Assembly: GCA_028705705.1 (NCBI GenBank)
Contig: JAQWCZ010000062.1
Coordinates: 1-9,299, forward strand
Origin: Paludibacter sp.
Lineage (GTDB): Bacteria > Bacteroidota > Bacteroidia > Bacteroidales > Paludibacteraceae
Length of the DNA: 9,299 nucleotides
Direction: 5' to 3'
The position numbers and the translations under genes are program-made. Below the pieces are notes generated by a model, which saw only the letters and a program-made list of their open reading frames with translations, was not told the DNA's origin and made no database searches. Positions 1-6,391 of the stretch are shown one piece after another (position 1 is the first letter of the stretch; each line of letters starts with the position of its first letter).

Positions 1-529
1 ACCCGTAAAAGGTACCACGCTCTTTTAGTGGAAACCAGCGGGAAAGAGCAATGATGGCTGGTGCAGCGCCCATCGACTGTGACCACCCGTTGATTCCCCA
101 CAGGATGGCGAAGGACAGAAAAAACACAAAGGAAGTAATGGCCATGCCGTTACTGGAAGTGAAACCGAGCAAACCCACCGCCAGGTTGGCAATTGCCGAT
201 ACACCTAAGCCTGTAGCCATAAAGCGTTTGATGTTGGAATGGTCGGCCAAAAAACCGTTTACGAATTTCCCAATCGCGTAAGTAAATAGTAGCGCCGATC
301 CAATCATACCCAGCTGATGTGCGTCCAGCACCCCCGATTCAAGAATAGGTTTCTTAACAACGTTCAGACTGGTACGGGCCACATAGTACAGACTGTACCC
401 GATAGTACCTGCTAAAAAACTCGACCAGCGTAGTTTGTTATAATACTTCTTCTGTGCCGCCTCATCACCCTGAAAGGGTTGTTCAGCCGGAGCGCTTGTT
501 TTGAAAAATGAGACGAACTGTTTGAGCAT
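1..529 (-). CDS. Organophosphate:phosphate antiporter, MFS (GlpT/UhpT-like), N-terminal part
   Basis: Inner-membrane transporter of the major facilitator superfamily. The 5' 176 codons are visible and the gene runs off the left edge. I translated it from the reverse complement starting at the ATG at 529-527 (MLKQFVSFFK). The pattern follows E. coli GlpT closely: GYSLYYVAR matches the first-helix segment carrying the phosphate-binding Arg (here Arg52), GKFVNGFLADHSN matches the loop 2-3 signature, and NGWSQSMGAAP followed by WFPLKERG matches the NGWFQGMGWPP...KERG region. The Lys that follows the Arg in GlpT is Thr here. Members exchange glycerol-3-phosphate or hexose-phosphate for inorganic phosphate. 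Lying downstream of a glycerophosphodiester phosphodiesterase makes glycerol-3-phosphate the likeliest substrate, but UhpT-like specificity cannot be excluded from this third of the protein. The segment looks richer in G+C than the GLUG genes beside it. Confidence 0.9.
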   Translation of the reverse strand, partial: MLKQFVSFFKTSAPAEQPFQGDEAAQKKYYNKLRWSSFLAGTIGYSLYYVARTSLNVVKKPILESGVLDAHQLGMIGSALLFTYAIGKFVNGFLADHSNIKRFMATGLGVSAIANLAVGLLGFTSSNGMAITSFVFFLSFAILWGINGWSQSMGAAPAIIALSRWFPLKERGTFYG

Positions 530-552
530 GATTCTATTTTAAAGTTAATGAT

Positions 553-595
553 GTAATTTGCCACTCCTTCAATACACGTTTGAAAGACAAATTAC
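553..595. repeat. 8-base inverted repeat upstream of the transporter
   Basis: GTAATTTG at 553-560 is matched by its reverse complement CAAATTAC at 588-595, with a 27-base spacer, about 24 bases upstream of the transporter start codon. It could be an operator or a weak RNA hairpin in the leader, or chance in AT-rich DNA. The rest of the stretch between the transporter and the GLUG remnant (530-615) holds no gene. I see no convincing match to the Bacteroidota -7 box (TAnnTTTG), only the one-base-short TAATTTG on the minus strand. Confidence 0.25.
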
Positions 596-615
596 CCGTG
601 AGATGGATGGTTTTT

Positions 616-756
616 TTAATTTAATTTAACAGGTAGGAGTGCCTTAGTTGATGATAAATGGATCAGTAATTGTCCGGTACCCCCTGCAAATTGAGCAAAG
701 GTATTTGTGACTGACACAAATGAAAGTACAATAATGAATAAATTGATCTTTTTCAT
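616..756 (-). pseudogene. Decayed 5' end of a GLUG-family paralogue
   Basis: From the ATG at 756-754 there is a 46-codon frame beginning MKKINLFIIVLSFVSV and continuing to FAQFAGGTG, then nonsense residues to a TAA at 618-616. The first eight residues are identical to the signal peptide of the headless GLUG gene in this window, and FAGGTG is the same entry motif that precedes the GLUG region of the GDPD gene. Just after the GGTG codons another frame reads TDPFIIN and then stops. This matches the NPFIIAS/DPYLIGS stretch that opens the GLUG domain in the neighbours, one base out of phase. I read this as a former GLUG gene that took a one-base deletion and lost its body. A short secreted peptide that is still translated is possible but less likely. 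It begins 28 bases after the GDPD stop codon, as a further gene of the operon would. Confidence 0.65.
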
Positions 757-784
757 GTTTTCTGTGTTTTATATTTGTTAATTG

Positions 785-3427
785 TTATTTCACTAAATAT
801 TTAGTTGTGTATTTTTTAGTTTTTACCAAATAAACACCCTTATCAATCGGGACTGATACTTCGTTAGAAGCATTTTTATTAAAATATATCAATTGCCCTG
901 TAGCTGAATAAATTTGAATGTAACTATTTAATACATCTGAAATAATCAGGTTTCCATTGTTTGAAATGATTTTATATTTTGACTGCGTCTGTTGAAGACC
1001 CGAGACCTGATTTTCGGTAAAATTCAGGATATAGTTTTGAGTGACTGTTTCGTCTTCTGCTGTCACAGTTACAGTAATAGAAGTTGGCAGAGATGAGGTG
1101 TTACGTGTAACCTCCACTGTTGCATTTGCATGTGTTTTTGTGAATGTAATGTCGTCTGTGCTTGGAGTGGTAGAACCATAAGGCAATTCAATATTATAAT
1201 TGTGGGTTGATGCACTGAAATCGTTAATGGTATTACCATTGAATTTTAAATCTGAAAGAGAAGCATCTGTACTACTTGTATAACCAGAAATTTCTTTGTA
1301 ATCTTCCCGTGCTGCAAGCCATTGGTGTATGGGATAAACATTGTGAAATACAGTTGACCAATTTGATGTGAAATCCCATCCGATTGTTTCATATGTTGAT
1401 TGCAGACTTAAATTGGTTTCTGAAGTTGTTACACCATCATATCGTTGATCAACAATCTCTGTTTCGTTAAATACAGTGAGATAAGTTGGTTCGTTTGTAA
1501 GTTGTACAACAGTTGCCTCAGATCCCAGGCTGTTACTTACTGGAGTTAGGCTCAGTATTTTTCCGCTGATACGTCCTACTGCAGTTGCACTAGATGCGAT
1601 TAATGAATCACCCCTGACTACACAGCCTTTAAGTTCGGATGTGGCATCATCTGTACCTCTTTGCTGTGCCAATATCCCTGCCACATAACCACCTCCGGTT
1701 GTTTTGAGTTTGCCTGCTGAGTAACAGTTTTCAATAATAAAAGCATTAACTGATGCTCCTGCAATACCTCCGAGTGTGGTAGAGGTTGAATTTATATTTA
1801 CTGTTGAATAACAATTTCTGATTGTGCTTATTGTTGTCCCGGATTTTCCTCCGATATAGCCAACAATACCACCTACACGAATGGCTGTAGCTGTGATTGT
1901 ACCTGTTGTGTAACAATTTTCGATTAAACCGGTATAAGCAGCTGAAGCTGGACTTGACGATCCTAAATATCCGGCAATTACACCTTGATTATTGCTTCCC
2001 GAAAGGGTTGCGTTAATAACACCTAAGTTTTTAACAACTCCACACAATACGCCAAAAAGACCTGCATATTGTCCTGTTGCAGTTAAATTTTTTATAACAT
2101 GACCATCCCCGTCAAAGTTGACATGTTTATTGAAAGGAGAGGCAGCATTAAATGGAATCCAGGTTTCTCCTGCTAAATCAACATCGGCAATCATTTTGAA
2201 ATAAATGAGCTCAGGAGATTCAGGGTAACTGGAACTATATGCCGAATTAAGAGACATTAAATCGTCTGTTGAACCAATCAAATATGGATCCGATTCAATT
2301 CCGGTACCTCCAGCAAAAACAGGTGTAGGATCTTCCGTGTCATTATTTTTTAACGAAATCCTCTCGAAAAGGAGTTCTGGATAATCAGTGGATATATAAT
2401 CAAAATCCTTTTCTAAAAACCAATCCATGTCAATAGCGCTGTTCACTGTCCAGGTGTTCAGTTTGAGACCGAGGTTCTTTGCTTCAGTAATATAATTCGG
2501 ATTACTTTGATAAACAGGGTAATTATAGTTCAATCCGTACAGCTTGTCGGCAACAGCTTCCGCAGGAGTTTTATTCCCGTTTAAATAGTACACCTTGGCA
2601 CCTGGATCCCGAACAAGAATTCTTTTTAGCACTTCATACCCAAATGCAATATATTCGACCCAAGCTTCAGCTTTCATTTCGTGGACTTTGGCTACAATGA
2701 CATCAGCAACTGCATGGATGCGACTTAATTGTGTTTGTGTGGTTTTAATTTCGATGACAAGTTTTGTCTTATTTTGCTTCATCCCTTCTTCTAAGAATGA
2801 AGTTAAAGTCGGAAAAGCTTCACCGTTAGAAAGCCTTATTGTTGACAATATCTCTGCTGTTGATGCTTCAATTGTGTAACCGCCATAACTTGCGTCATGG
2901 TTGACAAATGGTATTGAGTCGGCAGATATTAAAACATCAAATTCAGTTCCGGCACATGAAAGTACAAAAGCTTCTTTTAAGGATGCCATAGAATTGTGGG
3001 GGTAACCTTTCATTTTCCATGCACCTCTGTGAGCTACAACCTGATTTCCCTCGAACCCACTTTTCACAATACGAAACGTGCGATTTTGAACCTCGTCATT
3101 TATCTCTGTTTGAACTTCGAGATCGAACCACAATGTTGAAGTAACCGGAAAATTGTCAATTCTATATAAATCTCCGTTGGTAACATGGAATAAATCGGCA
3201 TGCTGTCCGGATAAGGTAACCTGACCTGTCAGTTTATTTCCATCCTGATCAATGAAACTGCCTATTTTACTTCCACCAGAAATAGTTTGTTCAGTAAGAA
3301 AAATTTTGGGTGGATTAATTAATTCAGGTGAAATAGTGTGATTGCCGAAAGTCGTTGAATGATGTATACAGAATAACCATAACGTGGTGATAATGAATTT
3401 ATATTTTCTACTCATAATTTCTTGCAT
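785..3427 (-). CDS. Surface glycerophosphodiester phosphodiesterase with GLUG repeats and sorting tail
   Basis: 880-residue secreted, multidomain enzyme. A hydrophobic signal segment lies at about 10-28; translation may start at Met1 or Met5 (MSRKYKF), the latter giving a more usual signal peptide. Residues 30-125 look like a small beta-sandwich. The GDPD domain spans about 128-356: HRG at 133-135, EFD at 162-164, NHD at 176-178, IEIK at 225-228 and TDYPE at 347-351. It would hydrolyse glycerophosphodiesters to glycerol-3-phosphate and an alcohol. The usual PENT motif reads PHNS (143-146), so the metal-binding Glu is His. FAGGTG at 371-376 opens the GLUG-repeat region (to about 713), followed by a cadherin-like sandwich (721-806; DASLSDLKFNG) and a type A sorting tail (about 815-880, core KGVYLVK). 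Residues 425-732 are encoded by a perfect repeat shared with the next gene upstream. The 110-base gap before this gene has no clear promoter, so it is probably co-transcribed. Confidence 0.92.
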   Translation of the reverse strand: MQEIMSRKYKFIITTLWLFCIHHSTTFGNHTISPELINPPKIFLTEQTISGGSKIGSFIDQDGNKLTGQVTLSGQHADLFHVTNGDLYRIDNFPVTSTLWFDLEVQTEINDEVQNRTFRIVKSGFEGNQVVAHRGAWKMKGYPHNSMASLKEAFVLSCAGTEFDVLISADSIPFVNHDASYGGYTIEASTAEILSTIRLSNGEAFPTLTSFLEEGMKQNKTKLVIEIKTTQTQLSRIHAVADVIVAKVHEMKAEAWVEYIAFGYEVLKRILVRDPGAKVYYLNGNKTPAEAVADKLYGLNYNYPVYQSNPNYITEAKNLGLKLNTWTVNSAIDMDWFLEKDFDYISTDYPELLFERISLKNNDTEDPTPVFAGGTGIESDPYLIGSTDDLMSLNSAYSSSYPESPELIYFKMIADVDLAGETWIPFNAASPFNKHVNFDGDGHVIKNLTATGQYAGLFGVLCGVVKNLGVINATLSGSNNQGVIAGYLGSSSPASAAYTGLIENCYTTGTITATAIRVGGIVGYIGGKSGTTISTIRNCYSTVNINSTSTTLGGIAGASVNAFIIENCYSAGKLKTTGGGYVAGILAQQRGTDDATSELKGCVVRGDSLIASSATAVGRISGKILSLTPVSNSLGSEATVVQLTNEPTYLTVFNETEIVDQRYDGVTTSETNLSLQSTYETIGWDFTSNWSTVFHNVYPIHQWLAAREDYKEISGYTSSTDASLSDLKFNGNTINDFSASTHNYNIELPYGSTTPSTDDITFTKTHANATVEVTRNTSSLPTSITVTVTAEDETVTQNYILNFTENQVSGLQQTQSKYKIISNNGNLIISDVLNSYIQIYSATGQLIYFNKNASNEVSVPIDKGVYLVKTKKYTTKYLVK
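1234..2154. repeat. 921-base perfect direct repeat, copy 1 (in the GDPD gene)
   Basis: Comparing base by base by eye, 1234-2154 matches 3987-4907 without a difference at a constant offset of 2753. It encodes most of the GLUG region and the first residues of the cadherin-like domain. Outside the edges, identity falls at once to a diverged-paralogue level: at the right edge GAATCC replaces ATACCC, and on the left TATTACC faces TACTACC. Such sharp borders point to recent gene conversion or duplication rather than selection on the protein, since synonymous sites are identical too. Confidence 0.95.
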
Positions 3428-3537
3428 CTAACATAAAAGTCCAAATAATAAAAAATCTTCTCAGAAACTGTTTGGTAAAGTGTTATACTTAAAACATATA
3501 TTCCTTTCATACTTTTTATATTTTAAATTGAAGACTG

Positions 3538-5148
3538 TTATTTTACGGTAACTTTATTGATTTGATTTTCTACTTTAACTACATAAATACCTTTATTGAC
3601 CGGTACAAGTACCTTGTTATTTATTGCGTTTGTATAATAAATCAATTGTCCGGTTATTGAATAAATGGTAATATTTTTATTTATAGCATTGGTAATAATC
3701 AACCTACCGTTTTCTGAAATTATCTGATGTTGTTCTTGGGTGTTTTCAAGTCCGGAAACTGGACCCTCATTAAAAGTGATTATGTAGTCTACATTCGTGG
3801 CTTCATCTTCTGCTGTAACAGAAACAGTAATAGTTGTTGGGAAAGTAGATGTGCTTCGAGTCAGTTCAATACCTGCATTTGCATGTGATGTAGTGGCAAG
3901 GATATCTTCTACAGTAGGAACAGAAGATCCATAAGGCAAGTTAATCTGATAACTGTAAGTTTCAGGGCTAAAACCATTGATTGTACTACCATTGAATTTT
4001 AAATCTGAAAGAGAAGCATCTGTACTACTTGTATAACCAGAAATTTCTTTGTAATCTTCCCGTGCTGCAAGCCATTGGTGTATGGGATAAACATTGTGAA
4101 ATACAGTTGACCAATTTGATGTGAAATCCCATCCGATTGTTTCATATGTTGATTGCAGACTTAAATTGGTTTCTGAAGTTGTTACACCATCATATCGTTG
4201 ATCAACAATCTCTGTTTCGTTAAATACAGTGAGATAAGTTGGTTCGTTTGTAAGTTGTACAACAGTTGCCTCAGATCCCAGGCTGTTACTTACTGGAGTT
4301 AGGCTCAGTATTTTTCCGCTGATACGTCCTACTGCAGTTGCACTAGATGCGATTAATGAATCACCCCTGACTACACAGCCTTTAAGTTCGGATGTGGCAT
4401 CATCTGTACCTCTTTGCTGTGCCAATATCCCTGCCACATAACCACCTCCGGTTGTTTTGAGTTTGCCTGCTGAGTAACAGTTTTCAATAATAAAAGCATT
4501 AACTGATGCTCCTGCAATACCTCCGAGTGTGGTAGAGGTTGAATTTATATTTACTGTTGAATAACAATTTCTGATTGTGCTTATTGTTGTCCCGGATTTT
4601 CCTCCGATATAGCCAACAATACCACCTACACGAATGGCTGTAGCTGTGATTGTACCTGTTGTGTAACAATTTTCGATTAAACCGGTATAAGCAGCTGAAG
4701 CTGGACTTGACGATCCTAAATATCCGGCAATTACACCTTGATTATTGCTTCCCGAAAGGGTTGCGTTAATAACACCTAAGTTTTTAACAACTCCACACAA
4801 TACGCCAAAAAGACCTGCATATTGTCCTGTTGCAGTTAAATTTTTTATAACATGACCATCCCCGTCAAAGTTGACATGTTTATTGAAAGGAGAGGCAGCA
4901 TTAAATGATACCCAGGTTTTTCCGGCCATGTCTACATCTGCAGTCATTTTAAAGTACCGAAGTTCAGCTGTACTTGGTGCAGCGCTACTATATACAGAGT
5001 TCATTGCCAATAAATCATCTGCCGAAGCGATGATAAACGGATTGATTTCGCTGTCGCCAGCATTTGCTACCTGGGTAGTTAGTTGAGCGAACATACTTGT
5101 CGCAAAGAGTTGTGCAACTAAAAAAATGAATAAATTAATTTTTTTCAT
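3538..5148 (-). CDS. GLUG-repeat surface protein with no enzymatic head
   Basis: 536-residue secreted protein of unknown role. The signal peptide is MKKINLFIFLVAQLFATSMFA, with cleavage probably before QLTTQ. Only about 13 residues separate it from the GLUG entry (NPFIIASADDLL, 36-47). GLUG repeats with the recurring ENCYTTG / RNCYST / GGIVG pattern run to about 370. A cadherin-like sandwich follows (about 377-463, starting SLSDLKFNG), then a C-terminal type A sorting tail (about 470-536, core KGIYVVK). Residues 82-388 are encoded by the perfect repeat shared with the GDPD gene. On either side the two proteins remain clearly related but diverged, so they are paralogues homogenised in the middle. 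With no catalytic domain it may be a stalk, binding partner or scaffold for the enzymes, or a paralogue that lost its head. It starts 27 bases after the phosphatase stop codon, so it is probably in the same operon. Confidence 0.88.
   Translation of the reverse strand: MKKINLFIFLVAQLFATSMFAQLTTQVANAGDSEINPFIIASADDLLAMNSVYSSAAPSTAELRYFKMTADVDMAGKTWVSFNAASPFNKHVNFDGDGHVIKNLTATGQYAGLFGVLCGVVKNLGVINATLSGSNNQGVIAGYLGSSSPASAAYTGLIENCYTTGTITATAIRVGGIVGYIGGKSGTTISTIRNCYSTVNINSTSTTLGGIAGASVNAFIIENCYSAGKLKTTGGGYVAGILAQQRGTDDATSELKGCVVRGDSLIASSATAVGRISGKILSLTPVSNSLGSEATVVQLTNEPTYLTVFNETEIVDQRYDGVTTSETNLSLQSTYETIGWDFTSNWSTVFHNVYPIHQWLAAREDYKEISGYTSSTDASLSDLKFNGSTINGFSPETYSYQINLPYGSSVPTVEDILATTSHANAGIELTRSTSTFPTTITVSVTAEDEATNVDYIITFNEGPVSGLENTQEQHQIISENGRLIITNAINKNITIYSITGQLIYYTNAINNKVLVPVNKGIYVVKVENQINKVTVK
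3987..4907. repeat. 921-base perfect direct repeat, copy 2 (in the headless GLUG gene)
   Basis: Second copy of the repeat at 1234-2154, same orientation and same codon phase. The 2753-base period contains the GDPD head and the 3' end of this gene. A crossover between the copies would therefore leave an intact reading frame. Confidence 0.95.
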
Positions 5149-5175
5149 GATGTATAATTTTTAAGATTTGTAATT

Positions 5176-6354
5176 TCAATCAATATTAAAACTGCGAACA
5201 ACACCACCTGTACCACCAATCTGTACGCTGATTGTATTGTCATTTACTTTGCAAATAACATAAGATTGATTATCATTTATCAATGTAGGGAAATTTGCTA
5301 CCCCTTGTTTTGATGGATGATAAGCATAGCGGTGGTTATGTCCGGAAAATGTAAGCTGTACATTGGCGTTGTTAAGAATGGGTAATATCGTTTTTTGAAG
5401 ATGAAGATTACCATGCCACAAATCAAGTTGGTTGCCAACGAGTGGCATGTGTGAAAAAACAATCCGCTGTGATGCATTTTTAAATTCAGGAGTTTCAACA
5501 ATATCCTTCAGCCATAAAGCTTGTTTTTCTCTGTAGGCGTCATAATCAGCCAATCCAAGATAAGCTATATCAGAATCAGGTTTATCTTCTCCACAATCAA
5601 GCATTAAAAAGTTCACGTTTCCACATTTGAATGATTGATAGAATTCCTTATTCTTTGTCGGGAAATAATTGATAAGCTGGTGAGAAAATCGTCCTCTTGT
5701 TTCATGATTTCCGCGTACGTATACTAAGGGGATGCGTGAAGCACCCATAGTAACCAGCGTGTCGATATAATCTTTAAATAACTGTTCTTCACTTTCGATA
5801 TAGCTCGACATATCTCCATTCAGGAAGATTAAGTCGATTTCATTGAAATTCACATCTTTGCATATTTCTTTCATGAAGGATGCTTTGCTGTGAATGTCGT
5901 TTAACACTAAAAATGTCAGCTCTTTTGCGCCCTTATCTATCATCTTGAAACCGAGTGGTTTCCCCCGATAAACATCTGTGTCTGCCATTTTGCCAAACTT
6001 GATGTTGTTTCTTGATTCCCATTCAGTTACTTCTTGTGATAAAACACGATACATATATTTCTGTCCGGGAATTAAATTCTCTAAACGTACGTGATGCAAT
6101 GTTTCAGTAGCGAGCTTTCGGCCAGCTTGGGTAATGTAATGAGCTTCCCGTTCTTTTGCATAAAAATGACTACCATCATCAGGCGCAATTTCAACCCAGG
6201 AAACGGCAGGGCGGTTTGTAGTCCACACGATGCTGATGCCATCTTCGGTAGGATTACACAAATAAGGTCCATGGGTTATTTTAAAATCTTCAGCAAAAAC
6301 ATAAGTATTTAATAACAGGATAATTAAAAATATAATTGTTTTCTTCATATTCAA
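5176..6354 (-). CDS. Secreted metallophosphoesterase, purple acid phosphatase-like
   Basis: 392-residue exported phosphatase. The signal peptide is near MKKTIIFLIILLLNTYVFA, with start at Met1 or the better placed Met3. Residues 26-118 form the Fn3-like N-terminal domain typical of purple acid phosphatases (THGPYL ... GISIVWTTN ... LENLIPGQKYMYRV). The calcineurin-like metallophosphoesterase domain follows, with the full two-metal ligand set: DIH (153-155), GD (180-181), GNHE (215-218), SHMP with His302 and GHNH (338-341). It should hydrolyse phosphomonoesters, or possibly phosphodiesters, with a bimetal centre. Unlike the GLUG enzymes in this locus it has neither GLUG repeats nor a sorting tail and ends at VVRSFNID, so it is probably periplasmic. 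Gaps of 37 and 27 bases to its neighbours suggest one operon. PhoD-like or nucleotidase activity is the main alternative. Confidence 0.92.
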   Translation of the reverse strand: MNMKKTIIFLIILLLNTYVFAEDFKITHGPYLCNPTEDGISIVWTTNRPAVSWVEIAPDDGSHFYAKEREAHYITQAGRKLATETLHHVRLENLIPGQKYMYRVLSQEVTEWESRNNIKFGKMADTDVYRGKPLGFKMIDKGAKELTFLVLNDIHSKASFMKEICKDVNFNEIDLIFLNGDMSSYIESEEQLFKDYIDTLVTMGASRIPLVYVRGNHETRGRFSHQLINYFPTKNKEFYQSFKCGNVNFLMLDCGEDKPDSDIAYLGLADYDAYREKQALWLKDIVETPEFKNASQRIVFSHMPLVGNQLDLWHGNLHLQKTILPILNNANVQLTFSGHNHRYAYHPSKQGVANFPTLINDNQSYVICKVNDNTISVQIGGTGGVVRSFNID

Positions 6355-6391
6355 ATTTGTTTATTGATAGTAGCTCTTAAGATGTGTTGTT

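Noticed and set aside
51..281. Open frame on the plus strand, 76 codons
   Set aside because: It lies wholly opposite the transporter gene, which has clear family motifs on the minus strand; the plus-strand product has no recognisable features.
3412..3510. 32-codon minus-strand frame (MKGIYVLSITLYQ...) in the gap before the GDPD gene, with a faint likeness to a sorting-tail core
   Set aside because: Very short, AT-rich, overlaps the GDPD start out of frame, and the likeness is limited to KGIYV; probably chance.
3428..3537. Possible promoter for the GDPD gene (TTATTATTTG on the minus strand)
   Set aside because: Spacing within the box is one base off the TAnnTTTG consensus, no convincing -33 element is seen, and the site is only about 15 bases from the start codon.
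1234..4907. Repeat pair considered as an insertion sequence or composite transposon
   Set aside because: The repeats are coding GLUG DNA inside two genes, with no transposase, terminal inverted repeats or target duplications.
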